Shown: positions 1-6,581, counted from the stretch's first letter. The stretch: 8,233 nucleotides of DNA from Bacillota bacterium (GCA_017467985.1 JAFUJY010000136.1:1-8233); one strand, 5' to 3'. Program-made: numbers and translations. The notes: generated by a model from the sequence alone, not told the origin.

Positions 1-537
1 ATTTGTGTTCCTATTTCCAAAGAAACTGTGCTGGATCTGCACGCCGGGGACACAGTTCTCATCACCGGCACTATTTACACCGCTCGGGACGCAGCTCACA
101 AGCGTATGTGCGAAGCCATGGCCGCAGGTCAGCCTCTGCCCTTTGATCCTACGGATGCTGTCATTTATTATGTGGGCCCCACACCGCCCAAGCCCGGTCA
201 GGTGATTGGTGCCGCCGGCCCCACCACCAGTGGCCGCATGGACGCCTATGCCCCCACCATGATGGCTCACGGCCTGCGGGGCATGATTGGTAAAGGCGAA
301 CGCTTGCCTGAGGTTGTCGCTGCCATGCAGGAACACACGGCCGTGTATTTTGCCGCCACCGGCGGGGCAGGCGCGCTGCTGTCCCATTGTATTAAAAAAA
401 GCGAGGTCATTGCCTATGAGGACCTGGGGACGGAGGCCGTACGCCGGCTGTATGTGGAGGATTTCCCAGCCACAGTGGTGATCGACTGCTACGGCGAGAA
501 TCTGTATAAGACCGCACCCCAGCAGTATAAAAGGTAA
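1..537 (+). CDS. Class I fumarate hydratase / L(+)-tartrate dehydratase beta subunit, 5'-truncated by the window edge
   Basis: This is the beta (C-terminal domain) subunit of an oxygen-sensitive [4Fe-4S] hydro-lyase, which with a separate alpha subunit interconverts fumarate and L-malate, or dehydrates tartrate, in the cytoplasm. The frame is open from base 1 and ends at TAA 535-537, leaving 178 visible codons. The family is usually about 185 residues, so only a few N-terminal codons are missing. A GTG at 28 is an internal valine codon, not the start: the codons before it already read as family sequence (VPISKETV), followed by the typical AGDTVLITGTIYTARDAAHKR. Also visible are the family motif GPTTSGRMDAYAP, the glycine-rich ATGGAGALL, and a conserved C-terminal block with IAYEDLGTEAV. 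The alpha subunit should lie just upstream, outside the window. Fumarase is more likely than tartrate dehydratase, but the beta subunit alone cannot decide it. Confidence 0.93.
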   Translation: MCVPISKETVLDLHAGDTVLITGTIYTARDAAHKRMCEAMAAGQPLPFDPTDAVIYYVGPTPPKPGQVIGAAGPTTSGRMDAYAPTMMAHGLRGMIGKGERLPEVVAAMQEHTAVYFAATGGAGALLSHCIKKSEVIAYEDLGTEAVRRLYVEDFPATVVIDCYGENLYKTAPQQYKR

Positions 538-567
538 GCACACCCTACCGTTTCCAAAGCAAAATAA

Positions 568-633
568 AACCGTATAAGTTTTTGCAAACATTTCTCACAA
601 AAAAGGAAAAACATTGCAAAAACTTATACGGTT
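568..633. terminator. Long inverted repeat between convergent genes, probable araC-side terminator
   Basis: A perfect 20-bp inverted repeat has arms at 568-587 (AACCGTATAAGTTTTTGCAA) and 614-633, with a 26-nt A-rich spacer. It lies between the fumarase beta gene and the araC-type gene, which converge. The right arm overlaps the regulator's stop codon (632-634 on the minus strand), so the regulator's mRNA would fold directly at its end. Read on the minus strand the stem is followed by TTTTATTTT, so it fits the regulator better than the fumarase gene, whose side lacks a clear T-run. The long loop and A/T-rich stem are unusual for a plain intrinsic terminator, and the arms carry the same TTTTTGCA word found in the regulator's promoter region. 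Confidence 0.65.
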
Positions 634-1447
634 ATTTTCTATACTCGCTGGGGCTGACTCCGTAGTATTTGCGAAAGGCATTGGAGAAGTGTTCCGGAGA
701 GGAGTAGCCCAGTTCTTCCGCGATTTCGTAGATATGCTTGTCGGTTTGCTGCAGCATCACCACAGCCATGGACATTCGGGCCTCCGCCTTTTTCTCTTGA
801 AAATTCTTGCCGTAATATTTGTGCAGCAGGCGCTGGGTCTGGCGAGTGCTTATATTCAGCCGCGCTGCCAGCCTCTCCAGTGTCATCTCTGCATAATCAT
901 ACAAAAAGAATTGATCTATGGTAAGAGTGGTTCGATCCACCGAACCGTCTCCATCCTTATGCTCCATCAGGTCCGTCCCCTGCTCATAATTACGAATCAA
1001 CATAATAATCAGCTCTGCCAGTAACAACTGCAGCCGCTCTTTATAGCCTGTGGGACGGTTCTCTCCTTCATCTAAGATCTTTTCCATTAGCGCTTTAACT
1101 TCCTGACAATCCTGTCCAAACCAAAAGGGAACCAGCAGGAATTTTTTGACCAGCGGGGAAGTTCTCGACCCTTTACAATAAAAATAAACACAGCACTCTT
1201 CCATGGGTTCCCGAGCATCTGAGAACTGAGCATGTTCAATCCCCGGACCGGTTACATATAACGTATTGTTTTGTCCTTGGTAAGTCTGCCCCTGAATCAC
1301 CAACAAGCCTTTTCCTTCCATTATATAATGCACCTCATAGCAACCAGCCCCATGACTGTGAGCCTGCATCGGTTCCAACATCTTTCCGTGGGAAATATTC
1401 AGTACTTGAAACTTAACCCCATCCAGCGAAAAGGATAACTCTGTCAT
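632..1447 (-). CDS. AraC/XylS-family transcriptional regulator with N-terminal cupin domain
   Basis: This 271-residue cytoplasmic regulator has the classic layout. Residues ~10-95 form a cupin-like sensor (HSHGAGCYEVHYIMEGKG near 30-47, a second cupin motif with PGIEHAQF near 68-75). A helical linker follows, then a C-terminal double helix-turn-helix: first HTH ~189-209 (TLERLAARLNISTRQTQRLL), second ~238-262 (IYEIAEELGYSSPEHFSNAF), closing with the family signature FRKYYGVSPSEYRK. The start at 1447 was chosen because GGGGGTGAT, an almost complete match to the anti-Shine-Dalgarno complement GGAGGTGAT, ends a few bases upstream. The frame stays open 46 codons further, but that would run through the promoter and operator region. 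The gene is divergent from the GH95-like hydrolase across a 143-bp gap, so it probably senses a sugar or oligosaccharide and controls that enzyme and itself. The inducer cannot be read from sequence. Confidence 0.93.
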   Translation of the reverse strand: MTELSFSLDGVKFQVLNISHGKMLEPMQAHSHGAGCYEVHYIMEGKGLLVIQGQTYQGQNNTLYVTGPGIEHAQFSDAREPMEECCVYFYCKGSRTSPLVKKFLLVPFWFGQDCQEVKALMEKILDEGENRPTGYKERLQLLLAELIIMLIRNYEQGTDLMEHKDGDGSVDRTTLTIDQFFLYDYAEMTLERLAARLNISTRQTQRLLHKYYGKNFQEKKAEARMSMAVVMLQQTDKHIYEIAEELGYSSPEHFSNAFRKYYGVSPSEYRK

Positions 1448-1465
1448 TTTATCACCCCCGAACCA

Positions 1466-1471
1466 ATTATA
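1466..1471 (-). promoter_or_regulatory. Extended -10 promoter of the araC-type gene
   Basis: On the minus strand the sequence reads TGTTATAAT, a perfect TATAAT with a TG extension, 18 bp upstream of the regulator's start codon. Seventeen bases further upstream (1489-1494) only a poor -35 (TCGTGT) is found, which fits an extended -10 promoter or one needing an activator. The predicted transcription start is near 1459, leaving a very short leader that consists almost only of the ribosome binding site. Confidence 0.6.
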
Positions 1472-1481
1472 ACACACAACC

Positions 1482-1507
1482 TGCAAAAACACGACATCTT
1501 TTTTGCA
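1482..1507. promoter_or_regulatory. Palindromic candidate operator in the araC/GH95 divergent region
   Basis: TGCAAAAA (1482-1489) and TTTTTGCA (1500-1507) form a perfect 8-bp inverted repeat with a 10-bp spacer. The centre lies about 36 bp upstream of the regulator's predicted transcription start, over its -35 region, and about 66 bp upstream of the hydrolase's predicted start. That is where a site for autorepression on one side and activation on the other would be expected. The same words recur at the 3' end of the regulator gene. The binding protein is inferred to be the adjacent AraC-type regulator. The boxes are A/T-rich, so chance is not excluded. Confidence 0.45.
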
Positions 1508-1545
1508 AATATTTCGGGTATTCCTATTAAAAAATGCCAGCAATA

Positions 1546-1554
1546 TGTTATAAT
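1546..1554 (+). promoter_or_regulatory. Extended -10 promoter of the GH95-like gene
   Basis: TGTTATAAT (TG extension plus perfect TATAAT at 1549-1554) lies 36 bp upstream of the hydrolase start codon. The matching -35 area (about 1526-1532, ATTAAAA) is a weak match to TTGACA, consistent with a promoter that depends on an activator such as the divergent AraC-type protein. The predicted transcript starts near 1561. Confidence 0.6.
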
Positions 1555-1590
1555 GGTAATATATCCGACTTATGCAAGGAGGCAATGATT

Positions 1591-3981
1591 ATGAGAATCG
1601 ACAAAGACACTTTATTTATGAAATATCCCTCTACCTGGCATCACGATATTTGGCGTGAAGCCCTGGTCAGCGGTAATGGTGCCATCGGTGCCAGCGTGCA
1701 TGGCGGCTGCAAGTACGAAACCACCATCCTGACTCATCATGATCTGTGGCATTGTGGCCGGAATCAGGAGGTGCCGGATGTGCATGAGGCCTTCCCCCGC
1801 ATGCGCAAAATGATGGACGAAGAAAACTTCCGGGAAGCCAGCTGGGAAATGGTGAATGAGCTGCGCAAACACGACTATAAGACCGAGTTGGGATCCCCCC
1901 TGCCGTTAGCTGACCTCCTGCTGGAGATCCAGCCCCATGGCGGATTTTCTGATTATATTCGCGGCCTCCACATGGATACCGGTGAAATTGGTGCAGAGTG
2001 GAAAGATAGCGGCGTACAGCGTACATCCTACTCCTTCGTTTCCCGCTCCAAAGACATTATTGTAAAGAAAATCACATCCAGCCAGGCCGATCTGGAACTG
2101 AAATTCAACCTGGTCATCCACGAAAATGACGGTTCTGAGTATAAGGTGGAGAAATACGCCAAGCATGCGCTGGATTCCAAACAATGCGATATCGGCGACA
2201 CCTTTATTGATTATACTGCCCTTAACGACGATGGAACCCTGTATGGCGCCGTTGCCCGTGTGTGTCCCATTGATGGTTGGTCCGAATCCACTTTGGCCGG
2301 ACTGAAGGTTCATGAATCTTCCGAGGTCATTGTTATGATTAGCCTTTTCATTAAACAGGATCCTGCCAAGCGCAAACAAGTGCTGGCCAAGGCTCACAAG
2401 AAGCTGGCAGCCATTCCTGTGAATTATGACGCTCTGTTGGCTGAGCATGCCCGCAAGCATCGCAAGCTTTACCGCAGCGCAGAACTGTCCCTGGGTTACC
2501 GGGGCAAGTACCATTTTAATGAGGACTTGATGGACGAGGCCTTTACCGATGTTCAGTCGGTGGAATTGGTGGAAAAACTGTGGAAGTTTGGTCGTTACCT
2601 GTTTATCAGCGGTACGTCTGACCATACCAACCCCTTCCCCCTGTACGGACTGTGGCCCGGTGACTACCAGCTGATCTGGACGCTGAACCTTTCCAACGAA
2701 AACACCCAGATTATTTACTGGCACTCCTATGTGGGCAACCTTCTTTCCACTCAGAAGGGCCTGTACGAGTACCATAACCGTAAGATTCCGGATTATAAGA
2801 AGCTGGCACAGAACATTTGGGGCCTGAAGGGTCTGTATATGAACCCCGGCACCTCTCCTATTGTGTCCAACCCCGGTACTGTGGTACCGGTTATTCTGAA
2901 CTGGCAGGGTGCTTCCGGTTGGATGGCTCAACATTACTGCAACTATTACTTCTATACCCGTGACGAAGAATTCCTACACAAGACCCTTTTGCCCTATTTG
3001 ATCGAAGTGGCAGACTTCTACGAAGATTTTATCCAGTTCTATCCTGATGGCACCATTCATTTTTATCCCAGTGTTTCTCCCGAGAATTCGCCCCAGAACT
3101 TTATGCCGCCGGAACATATCGTGATTCCCCACGCCATGCCCACTGCGGTCAATGCCACCATGGACCTGGCCATCGTCAAGGAGTTTTTTACCAATTTGAT
3201 CACCATCGCCAAGGAGCACGGCCTGTACGAAGACCGCCTGGCCGGCTGGGAGAAGATCCTTGCATCTATTCCGGAATATAAGTCCAACGACCAGGGTGCC
3301 ATTCGAGAGTGGCAGGATGAGCGTTTCGATGACCGCTACGATCACCGTCACCTCTCCCATATTTATCCCGTCTTCCCCGGTACTGAGGTAAACGACCTGC
3401 ACGGCGCAGAGCTTCTGCCCGCCTTTGACAAGGCAGTTCGCCTGCGTAAAATCGATGCTCAGACCGGCTGGTCCATGGCCCATATGTCCGCCATTTATGC
3501 CCGTCTGGAGGATGGGGCCGCTGCCATGCAGTGCCTGAATTACATGGCAAAAATCTGCCTGATCCGTAACTTCTTCACCCTGCACAATGACTGGCGCGGT
3601 ATGAACCTGACCATGAACCACAAGTTCGCTCCGGTGCAGCTGGATGCCATCATGGGATATGTCAATGCCATTCAGGAAATGGTCTTCTACGCCTCCAATG
3701 ACCTGCTGAAGTTCCTGCCCGCAATCCCGTCCCATTTGGAGAAGGGTCGCGTCAAGTCCTTCCGCTACCCCAACGGTTCTCTGAACATGAACTGGGATGT
3801 AGCCAAGGGACATTTCTCTGCCACCCTTACCGCTTGTCGCGAGCATGAGGTCTGGCTGAAGATGCCGCCCCAGATGAGTCAGTTTGAATTTGTCTGCGAC
3901 AACTGTACTATTTCTGAAGAAAAAGGTCTGTACAAGCTGACAATGCAGGAAAATGGTAAGCTGAAGATCTTGGCTGTCTAA
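1591..3981 (+). CDS. GH95-like glycoside hydrolase (alpha-L-fucosidase/alpha-L-galactosidase family), cytoplasmic
   Basis: This 796-residue protein resembles GH95 inverting exo-glycosidases in order and motifs. An N-terminal beta-sandwich domain carries WREALVSGNGAIGASVHGG (21-39), a family hallmark, and residues ~95-150 match its later strands. An (alpha/alpha)6 barrel begins near 320. Barrel landmarks are LYGLWPGDY (351-359), NENTQIIYW (369-377, family NxNxxMNYW), GWMAQHY (443-449), PSVSPEN (493-499), REW (572-574), HRHLSHIYPVFPG (585-597) and QLDAIMG (683-689). Compared with the characterised Bifidobacterium 1,2-alpha-L-fucosidase, the likely catalytic set is Asn369, Asn371, Glu573 and Asp685. 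There is no signal peptide, so it should act on imported oligosaccharides. The start at 1591 has AAGGAGG 8 bases upstream; ATG 1585 in the same frame is too close to it. The divergent AraC-type gene is its likely regulator. The substrate is uncertain because residues near the active site differ from well-known members. Confidence 0.85.
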   Translation: MRIDKDTLFMKYPSTWHHDIWREALVSGNGAIGASVHGGCKYETTILTHHDLWHCGRNQEVPDVHEAFPRMRKMMDEENFREASWEMVNELRKHDYKTELGSPLPLADLLLEIQPHGGFSDYIRGLHMDTGEIGAEWKDSGVQRTSYSFVSRSKDIIVKKITSSQADLELKFNLVIHENDGSEYKVEKYAKHALDSKQCDIGDTFIDYTALNDDGTLYGAVARVCPIDGWSESTLAGLKVHESSEVIVMISLFIKQDPAKRKQVLAKAHKKLAAIPVNYDALLAEHARKHRKLYRSAELSLGYRGKYHFNEDLMDEAFTDVQSVELVEKLWKFGRYLFISGTSDHTNPFPLYGLWPGDYQLIWTLNLSNENTQIIYWHSYVGNLLSTQKGLYEYHNRKIPDYKKLAQNIWGLKGLYMNPGTSPIVSNPGTVVPVILNWQGASGWMAQHYCNYYFYTRDEEFLHKTLLPYLIEVADFYEDFIQFYPDGTIHFYPSVSPENSPQNFMPPEHIVIPHAMPTAVNATMDLAIVKEFFTNLITIAKEHGLYEDRLAGWEKILASIPEYKSNDQGAIREWQDERFDDRYDHRHLSHIYPVFPGTEVNDLHGAELLPAFDKAVRLRKIDAQTGWSMAHMSAIYARLEDGAAAMQCLNYMAKICLIRNFFTLHNDWRGMNLTMNHKFAPVQLDAIMGYVNAIQEMVFYASNDLLKFLPAIPSHLEKGRVKSFRYPNGSLNMNWDVAKGHFSATLTACREHEVWLKMPPQMSQFEFVCDNCTISEEKGLYKLTMQENGKLKILAV

Positions 3982-3988
3982 GTAACAC

Positions 3989-4018
3989 AAAAGGGATATC
4001 CCACGGTATCCCTTTTTT
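3989..4018. terminator. Bidirectional intrinsic terminator between converging genes
   Basis: AAAAGGGATA (3989-3998) pairs perfectly with TATCCCTTTT (4007-4016) around an 8-nt loop. A T-run follows on the plus strand, and the A-run on the left gives a T-run on the minus strand. It therefore ends both the GH95-like gene (stop 3979-3981) and the pyridoxamine kinase gene, whose stop codon at 4017-4019 abuts the stem. A nested palindrome GGGATATCCC (3993-4002) offers an alternative fold. Confidence 0.88.
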
Positions 4019-4847
4019 ATTTCAACATTTCCATTAAGTCCCTTAATGCCAGTTCAAACTTTACCCCATACCAATGGGCGGCATCTTTGCGGGTGTGCTC
4101 AATACACTTGACGGTATAATCCGCTGCGATCTTGGCAGCCTCAAAAACAGGCTTGTCATTTAACAGTGCCCCGGTAAATGCAGAGGCAAATACATCGCCG
4201 GTTCCGTGGGAGCCTTCCGTAATGCGGTCATGCTCATAATAGCTCATTTTGCCATTTTCGAATATGGCCACACCGGTTTTGTCGCTGGTATAGGCCACGC
4301 CGGTCAAAATAATGGTCTTAGCTCCCAACTTAACCAGCTTGTCCATCAGCATCCGGATGTATGTCTCATCATATTCTGTGCGATATTCGGTGTCGGTAAG
4401 AAGACAAGCTTCTGTAATATTAGGCAGTATCACATGAGCACAGCTGCATAAGCGCCCCACAGCCGCCACATATTCCCCATCAAAGCCGGGATACAGCCTG
4501 CCGTTATCCGCCATGGCCGGATCCACAATCTTCACACATTCTGATGTGCCCATGGTATCAAAAATATCCATCACATAATCGATCTGCTTGGTATTACCCA
4601 AATAACCGGTGTATATGGCCTCAAAGCGAATTCCTTCTTTTTGCCACTGCTGCCGAATGGCCGGCATGTCGTCGGTTAGATCCCGAAAAGTGTATCCGCC
4701 AAAGCCGGTGGTGTGGTTAGAAAGTACCGCCGACGGCAAAATACAGGTCTCCAGGCCGCAGGCCGACAAAATCGGCAGCGCAACCGTCAGCGAACACTGG
4801 CCCACGCAGGAAATATCCTGAATGGTAAGAATCTTTTTATATGACAT
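4017..4847 (-). CDS. pdxY: Pyridoxamine/pyridoxal kinase (ribokinase/PfkB superfamily)
   Basis: This enzyme phosphorylates vitamin B6 vitamers (pyridoxal, pyridoxamine, pyridoxine) at the 5'-hydroxyl with ATP, a cytoplasmic salvage step towards pyridoxal 5'-phosphate. The 276-residue length and overall sequence fit the clostridial pyridoxamine kinase group. The N-terminal block reads KILTIQDISCVGQCSLTVAL (5-24), followed by LSNHTTGFGGYTF near 42-54 in the substrate-side region. VDPAMADNGRLYPGF (108-122) and LPNITEACLLT (141-151) are typical of PdxK/PdxY. The superfamily anion-hole/catalytic motif is GSHGTGDVFASAF (212-224), with Asp218 the expected base. The start at 4847 follows AGAGGAG at a 6-base spacing. 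It has its own promoter upstream and converges on the GH95-like gene. The symbol pdxY is by family; which vitamer it prefers is not shown by the sequence. Confidence 0.92.
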   Translation of the reverse strand: MSYKKILTIQDISCVGQCSLTVALPILSACGLETCILPSAVLSNHTTGFGGYTFRDLTDDMPAIRQQWQKEGIRFEAIYTGYLGNTKQIDYVMDIFDTMGTSECVKIVDPAMADNGRLYPGFDGEYVAAVGRLCSCAHVILPNITEACLLTDTEYRTEYDETYIRMLMDKLVKLGAKTIILTGVAYTSDKTGVAIFENGKMSYYEHDRITEGSHGTGDVFASAFTGALLNDKPVFEAAKIAADYTVKCIEHTRKDAAHWYGVKFELALRDLMEMLK

Positions 4848-4871
4848 ACAAATCTCCTCTAAGCAAAAATA

Positions 4872-4894
4872 AAAGCGGGCTTCCCGCCCACTTT
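4872..4894 (-). terminator. Intrinsic terminator after the ankyrin-repeat gene
   Basis: On the minus strand AAAGTGGGC pairs with GCCCGCTTT (9 bp, one G-T wobble) around a 5-nt loop and is followed by TTTTATTTTTG. It lies 36 bp downstream of the ankyrin gene's stop codon and should end that transcript before the pyridoxamine kinase gene. Confidence 0.8.
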
Positions 4895-4923
4895 ATTATA
4901 GTCCTTTTGCTGTTGGATTGCAA
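4895..4923 (-). promoter_or_regulatory. Promoter of the pyridoxamine kinase gene
   Basis: On the minus strand TTGCAA (4918-4923) and a perfect TATAAT (4895-4900) are separated by exactly 17 bp. The predicted transcription start (~4888) falls inside the ankyrin-gene terminator hairpin, so the new transcript would lack most of one stem arm and escape termination. The -35 box lies just past the ankyrin stop codon (4930-4932). Confidence 0.65.
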
Positions 4924-4929
4924 GAGATT

Positions 4930-6438
4930 TTACAGCAAAGCTTTCAACACCTCCTCCGGAATATCCTCCCTTTCTTTTCCTATTATATATGCCGTCTTGC
5001 CGGCATTGTTTTTTTCTTGTGGATCCACGCCACACGCCAAGGCAATCTCTATACGGTCTGCCAGCTTTTTCGCCGACAAAAATTCGCAGATGTCATGAAG
5101 CACGGTATTGCCTGCGTAATCCGTCACTTCCGGATCCATCCCCATGGCCATCAGCTTCTTGGCGATCCTTTGGGCCTTTTCAGGCTGCAATTCATCCACA
5201 AACAGTAGTAAATGCAAGTAACTCTCCTCTCCGATCGCCCGGACTTGCACCCCATTTTTCAAAAGCCAGTTCATACACAGCTCGTTTTGACACATCACTG
5301 CGCATCCCAACGCGGTATCTGCCAGGCCATCCGCATAATAATCGTCCATCTTGCATCCCCGCATCCGGAAAAATTCCAAAACTTCGATGGCTGCGATTTT
5401 TTCCTGGGAACTCCGGGGTTCCTCTTTATTCATACACGCCGCGTAAATCGGGTCGTAGCTCAGCTGGATACCCATCTTGTCCAACTCTCGTATCAGCTGT
5501 AAACGATCCGCCCATGACTTATATTCTTCCTTTCCGGGACGGACCACCGCTGAATACATCTCACGATCAATGACGGACTTGTCTTCTAGCTTAGACAAAA
5601 TAAACCGCAGCAACCGGAACCGACCTCTTTCTGCCAGTTCCAGCAAAAACTCACTTTCGTCGCCCCGGGATGCCCACCGAATTGCATTCCCAATCTCATC
5701 TTCATAATTCTCCAGCTTGGCAATGATCTCCTCTTCCTGCGCCTCCTCCCGACGCCTGTTTCTTTTTGCTCCATGAGAACGCAGGAGCTTGCGCATTTCA
5801 TCACTCTCAGCATAATCCAGCGGCTGCAGTCCTTCAAATCCTTCAAAATTCACATCCGCATTGTAGGCAAGATAAATTTCTACACCCTGGGACCAGTCGC
5901 GACGAACTGCATCAATCAACGACAAATCTATGCATCTCTTCTGCTTTAACAGGAGCTGCTCCAGGATTTTACCGTTTCTCTTTTCATTCACCAACTCAAA
6001 ATGACAATAATTAACGGTGGCACCATGATTTAGCAGTGCCAGTACCGCCTCAAAATTTTCATACTGAATGGCCGTGGTCAGTCCATCCTTCTCCCAGTCC
6101 TGCTGGTTAGGATCCACACCGTACATCAACAGGAACTTCAGCATCAATATGTTCTGCCGCATGATGCAAAAACTCAGCAAATTATCTTCATCCTGGGGCA
6201 GAAAACCGTTGCCCATCCACTCCGGGAACAGGTCCAGCATGCGCCGCACATAATCGACATTCTGACATTCCAGCAGCTTCATCAGCACTTCGCACAGCTC
6301 ATCCTCATGATCCAGCAGTTCCTGCCGGGAGGCTTTTTCCAGCACCGACAAAAACGCCTCAATTTGCTTGGGCCGCCACTCATCAATGGCATCTATAATT
6401 TTATAACTCTCTAACCAATCCGTTAATAAATATCTCAT
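4930..6438 (-). CDS. Ankyrin-repeat protein of unknown function
   Basis: This 502-residue, apparently cytoplasmic protein has no signal peptide or membrane segment. It carries degenerate ankyrin repeats in two blocks. The N-terminal block has helices with the GVDPN/GATVN-type loop endings: ~85-113 (MLKFLLMYGVDPNQQD), ~118-145 (AVLALLNHGATVNY), ~171-199 (IYLAYNADVNF) and ~203-225 (MRKLLRSHGAKRN). A strongly charged stretch (~226-250, RNRRREEAQEEEIIAKLEN) and a divergent helical middle follow. The C-terminal block has ~373-400 (NWLLKNGVQVRA), ~405-440 (LMAMGMDPEVTD) and ~441-475 (GNTVLHDICEF, LACGVDPQEKN), with a last half repeat NAGKTAYIIG. The start at 6438 follows GGGAGGA at a 6-base spacing; a 35-codon upstream extension would run back into the galK-side hairpin and is unlikely. 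Ankyrin repeats normally bind proteins, but no partner can be inferred here. It stands between two terminators, so it is probably transcribed alone. Confidence 0.85.
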   Translation of the reverse strand: MRYLLTDWLESYKIIDAIDEWRPKQIEAFLSVLEKASRQELLDHEDELCEVLMKLLECQNVDYVRRMLDLFPEWMGNGFLPQDEDNLLSFCIMRQNILMLKFLLMYGVDPNQQDWEKDGLTTAIQYENFEAVLALLNHGATVNYCHFELVNEKRNGKILEQLLLKQKRCIDLSLIDAVRRDWSQGVEIYLAYNADVNFEGFEGLQPLDYAESDEMRKLLRSHGAKRNRRREEAQEEEIIAKLENYEDEIGNAIRWASRGDESEFLLELAERGRFRLLRFILSKLEDKSVIDREMYSAVVRPGKEEYKSWADRLQLIRELDKMGIQLSYDPIYAACMNKEEPRSSQEKIAAIEVLEFFRMRGCKMDDYYADGLADTALGCAVMCQNELCMNWLLKNGVQVRAIGEESYLHLLLFVDELQPEKAQRIAKKLMAMGMDPEVTDYAGNTVLHDICEFLSAKKLADRIEIALACGVDPQEKNNAGKTAYIIGKEREDIPEEVLKALL

Positions 6439-6494
6439 ATTAAGTCCTCCCTTCCTTATGATGTATATAACGAAAGACATACCCATATCTCCAT

Positions 6495-6569
6495 AAAAAA
6501 AACCGTAGGACAAAATGCAATAATTCCAGCTAAAAAGCCGCAAAGTATTGCAATCCGTCCTACGGTTTT
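6495..6569 (-). terminator. Long hairpin after galK, probable intrinsic terminator
   Basis: AAAACCGTAGGAC (6499-6511) and its perfect complement (6557-6569) form a 13-bp stem. Inside it TGCAATA (6516-6522) pairs with TATTGCA (6546-6552), and a small GCT/AGC hairpin sits at the tip. On the minus strand the stem ends in eight T residues (6495-6502), the expected release signal for a transcript coming from galK, whose stop codon is at 6582-6584. Its outer bases match those of the hairpin at 568-633. Confidence 0.82.
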
Positions 6570-6581
6570 ATTTCTTATATT

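Noticed and set aside
614..1024. Plus-strand open frame of 136 codons antisense to the araC-type gene
   Set aside because: It lies wholly opposite the conserved double helix-turn-helix region, and its translation is a frame shadow.
1448..1585. Upstream extension of the araC-type gene by 46 codons to an ATG at 1585
   Set aside because: It runs through the divergent promoters and palindrome, has no ribosome binding site, and encodes residues unlike the family. The start at 1447 has a near-perfect Shine-Dalgarno sequence.
1534..1590. Upstream start of the GH95-like gene at 1534
   Set aside because: It would begin before the TATAAT at 1549-1554 and the AAGGAGG at 1576-1582, and adds residues unrelated to the family.
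538..1590. araC plus its flanking inverted repeats as a mobile element
   Set aside because: There is no transposase, no clear target-site duplication, and the gene fits functionally with its divergent neighbour. The mirrored boxes are better read as regulatory.
1906..3990. Two long minus-strand open frames (342 and 338 codons) antisense to the GH95-like gene
   Set aside because: They are shadows of a well-supported coding strand; their translations resemble no family and have no ribosome binding sites or sensible context.
6439..6543. 35-codon N-terminal extension of the ankyrin gene
   Set aside because: It would be translated from inside the galK-side hairpin. The ATG at 6438 has a strong ribosome binding site.
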